From Temnothorax longispinosus (Eukaryota > Arthropoda > Insecta > Hymenoptera > Formicidae), in the NCBI RefSeq assembly GCF_030848805.1, contig NC_092363.1, positions 15,904,600 through 15,968,599 on the forward strand: a stretch of DNA of 64,000 bases, read 5' to 3'. Under the pieces are notes generated by a model. That model made no database searches and had not been told where the DNA came from. It was given only the letters and a program-made list of their open reading frames with translations. Below, piece after piece: positions 52,663-64,000 of the stretch. How positions within the stretch are numbered: position 1 is the stretch's first letter; each line of letters starts with the position of its first letter. A program made the translations under genes and the position numbers.

Positions 52663-54420
52663 AATTTATCAAATATCCATTCATATTCTCGATAAATTAA
52701 TTAGATATTTTTAATTTACATTATAATAACACTAATCAAATAAGATTATCATATGAATAAACTGACAGATGAGAAAATGTGCCGAAACGTCTCAAAAGCA
52801 TCGTGATCTCCTATAAAGTTTAGCGCTAACATAGAGAATCCTGCTAGCCTTGAAATCAAGGGATCACTGACGTTGTTTGCCCAGAACGGTCACTTATTAA
52901 TGCGGGCGCAGGGCCAAGCTAATTCCCTAGCCAGAGCACAGCTTAGAAAGGACTTAGCCGATATTTGGATCCTTGCTAATACCCGACTCGACGTACTTGG
53001 GGCCTGCTTGTCTTTCAAAACAGCAGCGGTTCTATTCAGTTCTTGCAGCCATTCGCGAAAATTTGTGAATCTGATATCCAGAATAAATTGAATTAAGTTT
53101 AAGTATTATCGTTCGTAACAACTCGGTCGGATTAATCATTGAAACTTGAAAAAAATACATTCTAATGGTAAAAGATTAATCACTTCGACAACGAAAAGAT
53201 TTAAAAATATACGAAGAAGCATTTCATATAAAAACAATTCGTCGTAGTTTTCGACGATAGCAGGAAACCCGATGTTAAGATAATCGCCGATAATAGTCCG
53301 GCTACGCTTATAAAAACGGGAAAACTTTTCTTCGTTGAGTCTCCTGCCGCCGAGTCGACTTCCCACTTTCTCCAAGGCGGTAACGTCCCCCACGCGGTGC
53401 CGACCGAGAAGTTGGTTTACCACCCCCGGGGGTGGTTAGCGGGTCTAGTTAAGGGGCGTCTTAATTACCCACGGTAATGAACACCTTGTCGTAAAAACTT
53501 GCGTCGGTTTAATTATTTCAGCTGGCTCCCTCCTTGGCCGCCTTGCTCGGTTACCCTCGTTCACGAGCCTCGGTCTCGGTTTCCCTCAAAACTAAACGAC
53601 GTCGACGACATGCGGTATAGATTTTCTCTCGATTATCGAACATCATCTCGACGATATCACTACGTGCACTGATTTCTCGATGCCTAGTATATGTCTGAAT
53701 ACAATCGCTCGATTAATCCCTTACGTAACAGCAATTGCTCACGAATAGTTTTTGTTTATATAGCACACTCGTAACTGCGTACAACTATTGCAATGTATCT
53801 CTACTGAAAATTTAAATAAAATATTGTTAAAACGCAGGATTACAAAGATACGGGCGAGGAGAGTGGCAATAAAGGCGCGTGGTCCTCCTACGACAGCGTC
53901 GGATCCAATTACGGGCACGTGGGATGGCAATACTTTTTAAGGGTGAGTCTGCAACGAGGAGGAACACGGAAAAGGCCGCGCAACGGGTATTGCGGCACGG
54001 TTTGTCGTCTCTCGCTCCTATAAATTCGCGGGAATTAAACGAAAGAATGCGGTCTGCCTCGACGTACAACCTACCCACCCTTAACCGTGGCCCTCTGGCC
54101 CCTTCTCCTTCTCTCTTTCGCGGGGAGAGAGAGTGCCCTTTCTCTCTGAGCGCGTCTCTCTTTCGCGCGCTACCACGGGGGCTCATTTTTGGGGGTTCGT
54201 TGGATTTTTAATTAAGGGCGCGGTGGTGACTCCCACGGCAAGAATGCGCGGTATCGCGCGAGGTATTTCGTCGAAAAACCTCCCTCCGCCCACCAAAGCA
54301 GCGCTTACCCCTTCTCGCGATGCGCTTCGACTTGAACGCAGCGTTATTTAATCATTTATGTTAACTTGTATTGCTATCGACAAACGTGATGCTTTAAATG
54401 TTTAAATAGAAAGCATAAAA

Positions 54421-54457
54421 GTAACGTATATAACGTTACGTTTGTTATATACGTTAC
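54421..54457. repeat. Perfect 14-bp inverted repeat
   Basis: Arm GTAACGTATATAAC at 54421-54434 is exactly complementary to 54444-54457, with a 9-nt loop between them. Confidence 0.96.
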
Positions 54458-55732
54458 ATACGCACATATTGTGAAAATTATAGACGCTGTCTAAGCGAGG
54501 AAAGTATGAGCAGGTTTTGACAACAACAATATCTTATAGCCGTAGCGCTGACATTCTAACGATAAAATATTAAAATGATGAGAGTCAAGTTCATCGACGA
54601 ATAAAGTGCACGTTAAGTCGTCTAAAAGAATTCCAGGTTCCCGCGCGGCATCAAAGCGCGCGCAAGAAATCAATTTTTAAGAGAACGAAAGATGTCGAGC
54701 GGATGTTGCAGACTCTACCAAGAGGGTACTTTGCTTCTCCTCTCTCATCACCGCGTGGATCTCTCTCCGCGGACCAGACCAAGGGAGGGTAGTTTTGATT
54801 TATGGAGACCGGCCGGCAGATTTACGAATATCAAATTCGCGTTTAAGGGAGTCGATGGTGCCACCGTGGAGAGGGCTGCAAAGGCTACAATGCTACCTAG
54901 GGGTGGGTCGCGTCTCATGTGTGTACATTACGTGGGGATTTACAGTGTTGTAGGGTACGCCAAACGTTGCGCATAACTTTCGAAGGAGATGAGGGAGTTC
55001 TTATTGGACCCTGCAGTCTGCCGAGGAATTTCTAGGTACATGCCCTTCGCGACCGTAATACCGGTTATAAAATTAGTTTCTAGTTACGTACAACTCTGAT
55101 GAGATATCTGAGAGAGCGTTAGCTATCGGTAACGTGAAATGATTCTTTCGTTTGTAACTATAAAAAAATCGCTCAATAGTAAAAAATTATTTTCATAACT
55201 AAAACATCAGAAGAAAAGCATTGAGAATCTAACTACAGAAAATTTTTGCTGGTAGGAAAGAAAATCATTACATTTTTGAGTGCAAATAATTCGCTGCTGA
55301 AATGATTTCAAAGCCTGCCGAACCGCTCGTTTAAATAGTTCACTGACTGAGGATGTACGTGAGAATGCAAATTCCGTCTCGGGTAAACCTCACAGTCCGG
55401 GTAGTAACGCGACGAATAAATCATGCGAGACACTCCGAGCGACTAAAAGGCGAGTCGGTGCAGGGTGCCCTCGTGTTTATGGTGCCAGAATCGACATATT
55501 TCAGATGCGCTTTTAAATATTAAATCCAACGGAGGGTGCATGCCCTACCTTCGTTTCGCGGCAGCCGTTCCTCACATAAAGCACACTAATGCGCAGCCCG
55601 CTCAGTTGAACGAGGAACAAATGCTACACACCGACATGTGCAAACTTGTAGAAACTCTGCGACTTCCGTTGCTCGGAAAAACGACGGCTCGTTTATTACG
55701 ATGGGAAATACTTGGTTGTACCTATAGTTCGT

Positions 55733-55771
55733 GGTGTGTGTGTGTGTGTGTGTGTGTGCGTGCGCGTGCGC
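55733..55771. repeat. (TG)n microsatellite
   Basis: A TG run passing into GTGCGCGTGCGC. Alternating purine-pyrimidine DNA of this kind can adopt Z-DNA. Confidence 0.95.
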
Positions 55772-57457
55772 CTAACTTCTTTAGTTTAATAAGAAAGAAA
55801 AAGAAAAATAGCACTTATTTCCTATTTGCATAAAATAAATTTAACTGTCATAAGTCAATCATTGAATTATGGAGATACCTGATTATGTAATACCTTTTTT
55901 AATTACGGTATATGTTATACTTTAATTTAAAATTGCTTTAGTCTCGGCGTAAAAATTCACGCACGCAGTAATCAGTGATCGCGAGCGAATAATTTGGATG
56001 ATGCATGCGCAGTGAAGCGTGCTCGTCAGATTTCCTTTTTCTCCAACCGGCAAAGATAATTCTCGCTCTCCTCAGATGTTCACTCCAATCTCTTGGCGAA
56101 TATTTGAAGAGGCCAGATCAAAGTGCGTCTGGTCAATTTCATCAACATTTGAATACGTGCCTCCTTTTCCTCTGCGAATCGATCTATCTTTCTTTCCCTT
56201 TCTCTCGTGTTTCTTCTTCCTCCTCCTCCTTCCCTCCCTTCCACCCTCTCTCTCTCTCTCACCACTTTTCCAGATCTACCTAAACAACCTCCAGCCCTTT
56301 GGATCTTTTTGCGTAGACGGCCAGCTAGCGAAAAGAGCTGAGAAAAGCAAAATGAATGAGAAGGGACGAGCGGGTTGGGAAGTTTTCAAAAGTGTTGGTT
56401 GAAACGAAAAGCGTTAAAGGAACACGCTCTGATAACGTAAACCTCGTAGTTTTCTAAAAGATACTCGGTTCGATACGATGCTCTCTTCACTTTCCATGGA
56501 TTTCTGGTTTTACTTTGAAAAGATATTACGCTCCTTTTTAATTTTATTTTCCTTAACTCTTACAATCCAAAATTATTTATAATAATCGAAAAGCAATTTA
56601 TATTAATGTATATTAAATTTAAGTATAATACTTCATAGATTTGGTATCACGGGGAAAGATAAGGACTCTCTGAATGATACCATATATTAAGACGGCAGAC
56701 GGTGCAAAATGCCGTCGGGGAAACGGTATTAAGTAGGGGCGGGCACTGCGGCGCGATCAAAGCGTAATTTTAATTAGGCAGATTATACAGAAAGATAAAA
56801 ATTATTAAAATTATTGCCTTAATGAAAGGGAGCCTTCGTCGCTTCACGGAGGGACGCGTAATTAAACGTCGGGAGTAGCTTCCCCAGGCGAGGGTTGTTT
56901 CAATGCTGGCTGAGTGAGCCAAGTAATATACAAGCCTACGAATTTGAAAAGATCGTTTAATTTCTACCCACTTGCTCATGTTAGACATACGGTACGCGCG
57001 TTGAGCGTATCACTGAGCCAATCATTGTATTCTATAACACGCAAAAGATTGCGGCAACTTGTTATATAAAACCTCGTATTTATGTGCATTATATCTCAGT
57101 ATAGGTACATCTAGAACTTATCCAAGGAAAAAAGGAATGTTTTTTAAATGTTTCTAATTTATATTATTTAATATTTCGTATTAAAATGTATTAGAAAAAT
57201 AAAAAATACTTCGTTACTTTATGATCGCTGACTGTATATTTTAATTATAAAATAATTGTATACAGTTTTTCTTCCCTTGTATATAATAATTAGTAAATAA
57301 TAAAAAAAAAAGAAAATAAGTATAGGGAGACTACAGAACATAAGTCAGCATGTTGATTGAATCCTTCACTCTACAGTCAATTCCTCACCATCGTAAGGAG
57401 AACCAATGGAAGGTCGATAAGAGGGCCGCCCCCTTCTGGTGGCAGATCAGCCCGCAA

Positions 57458-57605
57458 ACCGCAAGGTGCCACCACACCCCCAAAAACCACCCCTGACACC
57501 CCCGCGGCCAATGATCGGGCCTAGCCACCCCCAGAACCACAAACCAACCGCAAGACGATGCGCAGAACCGCCTCGTTCATGCACGCACCGCGCATTCCAA
57601 CCGCA
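57458..57605 (+). promoter_or_regulatory. Homotypic cluster of five RUNX consensus sites
   Basis: ACCGCA at 57458-57463, ACCACA at 57471-57476, ACCACA at 57536-57541, ACCGCA at 57547-57552 and ACCGCA at 57600-57605, all on the plus strand. They sit in a C/A-rich island of about 200 bp within AT-rich DNA, about 28 kb downstream of the gene. Other matches in the window are mostly single. Candidate enhancer for this gene or a neighbouring Runx gene; function is inferred. Confidence 0.42.
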
Positions 57606-58380
57606 AAACAAAATGGAGCCCAGGAAACTGTTAAGATTTTCAACGGTAGGTCGGCATTCAAGGCGATTCTCCGAGAAATTTGAATTAAACGCGATAATTG
57701 TGAATATTATAAACGAAAAAGGGACTTATTGAGCGGATCATCTTTTAAAGAAATCATGACAAAACTTCTTATCGCTCATAATTAATACACGTCACCCACA
57801 TTTCTTATTAATACCATACTCTACCTAGTCTACATGGCCAACAGAAGTGAATGCCTACGTTATGCATTAACTTGCTTCACATAATAGACTGCTAAAATTT
57901 TAATATTCATCTAATACGTATATCGGTCAGCATAATACCAATTTAACATAAGCTCAAAAAAGATTTATCTTTTTATTCTAATTTTATTTTTATCTTGAAA
58001 AGAAGGACAATAGGACATCCGTCATGACAATGTAGAGTGCGTTCACGTAGAAATCATGTCGCGTCTCTGTTTCATCTCCCCGGTGATGCCCGTTCTGAAT
58101 AGCCGTCGTCAAGTTACGGCGATCGACTAGAATTTTTCCATGAGAGTTCTCACGAGTCTTGACACCTCGCGGAGGTGGGCAACCTGGCAGGTTGCAGCCT
58201 GGGGGTTCTGAGGTACCCCAGCGTGGCCGTTGCGGCAGCGACTGGGGGAACCCGCGCACCCGCGGTGAGGGAGGTGAGTGCGCGGCCGTAGGGGGGTGCC
58301 GGATGGATGGTCGAGAAAGCAGAGGGGGGGAGGATTTTGAAAGAGGGTCGGTGGTCGAGGTGGTAGTGGTAAAGGTAGTT

Positions 58381-58444
58381 GGAGGAGAGAAAGAGGAGGA
58401 GGAAGAGGAGAAGGAGAAGGAGGAGGACGAGGAGAAGGAGAAGG
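58381..58444. repeat. Polypurine tract (GGA/GAA)n
   Basis: 64 bp of purines with a single C at 58428, made of GGA, GAG and AAG units. It could form a triplex; on the plus strand it reads as a meaningless Glu/Lys run. Confidence 0.92.
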
Positions 58445-59706
58445 CACAGTCTCGTGGAGGAAAAGGTGGCAAGGGGTAGAGAGCGAGAGTAGAGATGAGG
58501 AGAAGGAGGAGACGGTGGGCCCTGGGGGTGGGTTGCCTAGCTACCGGCGAGACCCGGCCAAGATACTCCGAGATCTCTCTCTACTGCTTCAGGTCAGGCT
58601 CTCGCATATTTCTCTGGCGCGTTTGACCAGGTTCTTCGGAGTCGGAGAATCGAACGCTGAGAAATGGCTAACCGACCAACTTGACGATGACCCGATGCGC
58701 GGATGCTCATGATTCACACGAAAACTCGGCGGATCAAATATTGTTGAATGTCGCATTCAGAACAAGTAATATACTAATACTCTTGCACGTCAAAATTAAT
58801 GTATAATACTAAAATATATTTATATTCAGAAAGTAAAGAAACATTTCTTGTATTTTCTTTTTGAAAAACAATCTTAGAGACGCATTTTTTTATGTACTTA
58901 ACAAATAGCAGATATTTTAAAATATTTCCTTGGATAAATATCTTCTCGTAAGAAAGTTTCTTTCTAGTAAAGTTATTCAGATGTCGCAATGGCGAGAAAT
59001 AAAAGGATAGAAAAATTATTCGCGGTGGAATAAAATAATTATAAACTTTATTTTGCAATCTCTTTTAAATAAATAAATTTGAGATAATCAGCGCTCATTA
59101 TAGGAGAAAAAGTTCTCGCTGCAACTCACCGCGAATTAAACTTTGCAAACTCGTTATTAATGACAAAAAACTGAAGTCCAAATTTGAGGAAATGCAAAGT
59201 ATACATAATCAGATTAAGATAATCTCATTGTCTTATCAATCTTTTTTCCTAAAGCGATACTGGTGTCGCCCTCGTACGAGGAAGATGGTAAAGACTTTTA
59301 AGAAAACTCACCCTCCTCCTTCTCGCAGCCTTCTTTAGCTCTAAGAAAACGTCACCCTCGTGGTAAGGCAGCTCGCCAAAAGGTCGGTAAAAAACGAGTT
59401 TCTAAAAATGCAAGAAACATTTATCACTAACGTAATATAATTCATTAGTAAATTCGTTAACTTAACATCTTTAAGAGAGGCCAACCTTCCAATTTTTTAT
59501 TTTTCAGAGATTCAGAAATATTTTTTCTCACGGAAACTTGGTTTTCTTAATTCAGAAAAATATTTAAGAATTAAGAAAGACAGTATAAAGTCCCTCATTT
59601 CGAAGACTCGACTTTCATAACTTGTACATTTGCTGCTGAATCGACGTAAGATTAGCGGGTGAATAGCTATTAAACTTGGAGCAAAACGAGTCGGTAAGAA
59701 AGAAAG

Positions 59707-59818
59707 AATAAGGATATTTTCTTAAAGAAGGTGCACCGCCGGCAAGCGTCTTTTAAGAAGCCACCAGTACGCTTAGTCACCACTAAGAAAGATGGCGCCT
59801 TCTTTAAAGAATCTTATT
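59707..59818. repeat. Imperfect foldback of about 112 bp
   Basis: AATAAG at 59707-59712 pairs with CTTATT at 59813-59818; TTAAAGAAGGTGC (59722-59734) pairs with GCGCCTTCTTTAA ending at 59808, with one G-U; AAGCGT (59744-59749) pairs with ACGCTT (59769-59774). It could be a degraded miniature inverted-repeat element or a hairpin transcript; I cannot tell which. Confidence 0.5.
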
Positions 59819-61227
59819 AATACAATAAATTATACTTTTTACATCTTATCCAAGTTCTTTTCCTTTTCTATTGCTGTAAAATACAAGAAAAAACCGTATG
59901 TATCTTTCCCGGTTGCGAATTGTTGCAACATTGCTTATATTTCAACGCTATAAATATTTTGTACCGTTGATAAATTGTAACAGGTCTAATTTCACTTCAC
60001 AATCCGAACACGCGAAAAATCCCAGGATCACCGTACAAGCGAAGCTTTTTTCCCCGACGTTCCCTCTTTTCCCATTCCTTTCGGCGTGTCGGCATTTTCG
60101 CCACGCTGCACGAAGAACAAAGGACGGCTTCACGGTCGGTTAATTTAATCTAAGCAAACATCATACAGATGGTACGGCAATGCGTTTCAGGGGGTGTCAG
60201 GGAGATCGAGAAGGGTGGAATACCTCGGATGCTGCAAGCGAACGGAGACGGGGAACGGGGATCCGCGGGCCATGGATCTAGATACATACGTAAGTACAAG
60301 AGTATTCAAGACGGTGCCGTGGAGCGATGTTTAGCATGTAGATGAAGATCTTGGTAATCAAGGGCTGGTGGCCCCGCGGGCACACTTCGTCAAGTCTCTC
60401 TCTTATTTCCAGGCATCGTCATGCAATGCACGAATCAGCGTGGAATTTAATACGATGCTGTCTACTAAGAATTTAATGCGATCTTAAAATATGAGAATTA
60501 TGTTCACATATGTTGAATAAAAATTTGAATAAAAATGTAGGAAATTAAGGGTCTAATTTATAAAATATAAAAAATATAATAACGATCTCTCCTCTACTTT
60601 TTAACATCATCTAATAACTGACCTCAACGTAATAAAATAAAATAAATTCTATGATAAGTATATTTTAGTAACTGCGGTAAAAATAAAATACAATAAAAAA
60701 GATTAATTTCTTGGATCAACTAATTATTATTTGCTTAATTATTACTGAACCAAACAGCTCGTAACAAAGAATGGAACGTGGTTTATCACGATATTCATAC
60801 GACACCCTTTCCCCGAGACGTCTCGAATCCGAGTCGTATCTCGTTCGAAATGATCGGGTCTCGTCCGAAAATTCACCCCGTAATCGACGGACAAAAAGTA
60901 ATTTTCCATCGAGTGCGACAAAGGGTGATTTTGCATGGAGGAGGGGGAGTCGTGTCGGCGATAGCCAGGGGGTGGCAGTGACCGGTGCGTGTAACGACCA
61001 TTCTCCCCTGCCGCCTCGTCACCGCGATTCCCTCGCTGCCACCTCCAAAACCACCCCCGTACCGCCGCGGCCACCGCCGCTGCCGACCAGAGAGAACGTT
61101 TACGGGGAACGCCACGTGCGCCCTATGCGTGGAAAAGATGTGGGAGGTATGCGTACGTGTGTACAACGCGTTTAGTTCGATTATGTGTTGGTATGTAGGG
61201 TTCTGGGGCATTTTTTATACGTGCTTT

Positions 61228-61295
61228 TTCATCTCCAGTTTCTTTCAAAAGAAAATCAGTCCAGTTCATCTCCAGTTTCTTTCAAAAGAAAATCA
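61228..61295. repeat. 31-bp direct tandem duplication
   Basis: The segment 61228-61258 recurs exactly at 61265-61295 with six bases (GTCCAG) between the copies, a period of 37 bp. No divergence is visible, so the duplication is probably recent. Confidence 0.95.
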
Positions 61296-64000
61296 TGCTG
61301 GGACAATTGTCTCATTAATGTAATAACTAAATAGCGTGTTGATTAAATGATTAACTCAGTTACACAAAATTGATGTCATCCGACATAATTAATGTAATTT
61401 TTAAAAAATTATATCAGAAATTATGCGAAATATAGAAATTGTACGTACAGATGCTATTATTTATATTAATAGTATAATTATGAAAATTGTAATGAAATAT
61501 TACTATAGTATTGATATATCAATAATATTACTATCAATTGACTTCAAAAAAATTCCTTACAAAAATTTCTTATTGCATAATTTATTGTACATTCGAGCCA
61601 TTCTTTTATAGTCTCTTCAGGTTTAACTTTTTTCATCTAGGGTCGACCACGTCATAAATTACATTACAGCAAGTAATTATTGCTATTCTTTATTACTCAG
61701 GAAGTACGCGCAGTTGCGTGCGCAAGTTGTGAGAAAAAAGTTTCGATATTCGAGATTCTTCCTTCTTCACCGTTTCTCTTTGTACGATGTATGATAAATT
61801 CTCATGCCACAAGGATGCCCGTGAGATAAAAGAGTAAGACAAAAAAAACGTGAGAGAATCGCACGGAAAAAGATGAGCACCAAGCAACGCCGACAGAATC
61901 GTGGATTTAGCGCGGAATCGGCAGCGTGGCGTGGCTGCGAGACGATAAATCGGTATGGCCAACTGCTCGAGTCAACGAGCCGTGTCCAGTTTGCTACCCC
62001 TCACCAGAGAGTGGCTCGGTGGACGCGAGTTCTCGCGAGGAGGAAAAGGGACAGGGAAACGAAGAGTCGCCGCGGGAAGCGGAAGGGTGAGAGGGACTAT
62101 CCCGACATTCACCACACGCTATTCTTCATACTCCATTATCCGTGCTCTACTCCACTCTACTCCATTATGCCGGCACCGCGTATAAACGACGAGTCGTTCC
62201 CACTCCCGCCCCCGCCTCCGATCCCGACCCCGACCCCGACGCGAACCGCCATATGTCCATCAGGTTACTCGTCGTTCTCGCTGTGTGCAACAGCGATAAA
62301 CACTAGCCCGTGCGCGGTAGCTCGGTTATCGAATGAGAAAAGTACGTTGCTTTATGCAGACCGCTTCATAATCCGCATCAAACTTCGCCAGAGTGTATCC
62401 TTTGACCAATTTCAAGTCAACTTTTTGTTTGCGATATTCAGATATAATTAATGTCGAGTGTTGTTTGGTATTAATTATTAAGAGTTTGGACAAGATAAAA
62501 ATTGCTCTACGAAAATTATGATTTGCGACGAATAGCGATTACTCCATTCTTCTTCCAAGAATATTATATGTAATTATTATTATCAGCATATCTGCATTAG
62601 TAATGTTATAACAATACATAGTTAAAATTGATAATATTGATATTCGAAAAAGGATGAAGTTCCACTCCTTAAAAAATATGTATGTCGCTGTATTACCGAA
62701 ATGTACCACATTCACGGTAATAAACTTAACTTGGTGTACTAAATATGAAACACGCCTTCATCATATACGAACATATGACTTGGCTAAAGCTACGAGGCAG
62801 ACACAAATTCCCCTCCCGAGACCAGGTTTAATTAAATCTTTTGCAAATTTGCATATACGCACTTCCGTCAGTGAGAATCCTTTAGAACCCTTGGCGTTAC
62901 CGAGACCCCTGTAGAGATTCGTTTCCCTATCTACCTGTTATGTAGATCTGCCACTAGTCCTCCGAGATGATGATGATAATCTGAGCGAAGACGACTTCAA
63001 GAGGAAGGATACCGTCCAAAAAATAAAACACAAAAAAGAAAAAAAAATTAAAATGTAAATATTACGCCAGAAAAAGAACAAGTTTTAAAAACGTATATAA
63101 AATTTTGATGTAATAAAAAAGACATCTTCTAAATTGAACAGGAATGTGAAAATTCTAGAATAATAAATCGAGGACGGTTGGAAACAGCGCAGGAGATTAA
63201 AGAGAAAAGTCATGTGTGAATTATATTTTGAAATACACTTTTACTTCGACTCGGTCAAAAACTACGATAACAATAGGTTGGTAGATATGTATATCGGAAA
63301 TCATTTTCGGAAACGCAGAGTGCCCGTCGCCGGTTTACAAAAACGGATAAGCTTCTTGTCGGCGCGGCGCGGTGCTTCTCGCAAAACTATTTCGCGAGTT
63401 GTTCCTCGAGAGCTTTCGTTTCTTTGGCAGAAATTTCGATGTAAGATCTTCGATGCCGGCACGTTCGTTGAATACTTGCGAACATTTTGCCGCTCGCGCG
63501 CTCTCCGCGGCGACATTTTCATGCGACAGGGAACTTTTTCACTTCACGCGAATTAAATCCCATTCGATTTTATCGTTGGCTTGACCCGAACGTGACCGCA
63601 CGTGATAGCCTTTCGCGAATCAGTCGATTTCTCAAGATAAGTCAGGGTCGCTGCAAATATCTCGCCGAAAGCGTGGAGCCGGATTTCTTCAGTCCAAAAA
63701 GATGGATTTTGAGGAAAACGCGGGTCGAAGGGAAACTGAACGCGTAACGTGGAAGATATATGTATTTACAAAAAGAAAGAAGCTAATCGCCGACGCCAGT
63801 TTCGACGATATTGCACGATCCCGCAGCAATCGTTCGCAATTATATACTATGAAAACGTAATCGATGAAACTAAATCGCATCGCTCAAAACGGCGAATAAT
63901 AATTCGATGAAACGACAATGTTCTAGCTTTATGTACACGTATATACATCCTGTGGATATCATTATTGTAGTCGTCATCACACATCACATCCGTGCTCGCT

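Larger units (their letters stand above)
41021..52740. other. Downstream non-coding DNA, middle part
   Basis: No supported gene. GC-rich islands lie at about 41270-41730, 44500-44830, 47270-47760, 51290-51720 and 52180-52400, between AT-rich stretches. It holds GA-rich microsatellites (41222-41253, 45718-45750), TA-rich runs (48570-48616, 52634-52662) and an 18-bp perfect palindrome (48435-48452). Long open frames, such as 251 codons on the minus strand at 47257-48012, follow GC content and are low-complexity. Confidence 0.7.
52741..64000. other. Downstream non-coding DNA, last part
   Basis: No supported gene. Contents: a 14-bp-arm perfect hairpin (54421-54457), a (TG)n array (55733-55771), a RUNX-site cluster (57458-57605), a polypurine tract (58381-58444), a foldback (59707-59818), a tandem duplication (61228-61295) and GC-rich islands at about 53980-54330, 58150-58530, 60940-61130 and 61980-62260. 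A CCGACC-type short repeat lies around 62220-62240. Confidence 0.7.

Overview
The window is animal nuclear DNA, most likely from an insect and probably a hymenopteran such as an ant. The evidence is short exons with GT-AG introns, very long non-coding stretches, AT-rich DNA alternating with CpG-rich islands, many (TA)n, (GA)n and (TG)n microsatellites, and one protein that looks like an insect Runt-domain factor. The species assignment is inference. Nothing looks bacterial, viral or plasmid-borne, and I recognise no tRNA, rRNA or CRISPR array.

Only one gene can be supported: a plus-strand Runt-domain (RUNX/CBF-alpha) transcription factor with seven coding exons between 13142 and 29930. The exons join in one frame to give a 562-residue protein, or 616 if an upstream ATG at 12980 is used. 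It carries a complete Runt DNA-binding domain (about residues 36-163, exons 1-3), a proline/histidine-rich and then serine/threonine-rich linker (exons 4-6), and a long charged C-terminus ending in VWRPY, the Groucho/TLE-binding signature. The sequence just after the Runt domain does not resemble what I remember of Runt itself, so I favour the lozenge/RunxA/RunxB group, but I cannot fix the paralogue. All six introns are phase 1, so every internal exon can be skipped without a frameshift.

Layout: 1-11138 is upstream DNA without a recognisable gene; 11139-12979 is a GC-rich promoter/5' UTR candidate with RUNX-type sites; 13142-29930 is the gene, with two large introns (7.6 and 6.7 kb); 29931 to about 31000 is the probable 3' UTR and poly(A) region; about 31000-64000 is a gene desert with microsatellites, GC islands and several foldback structures. 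The most interesting non-coding signals are five same-orientation RUNX consensus sites within 148 bp at 57.5 kb and three within 30 bp upstream of the gene at 11.6 kb. Together they suggest, but do not prove, direct autoregulation or cross-regulation by RUNX proteins. I found no clear new biological system beyond these candidates.
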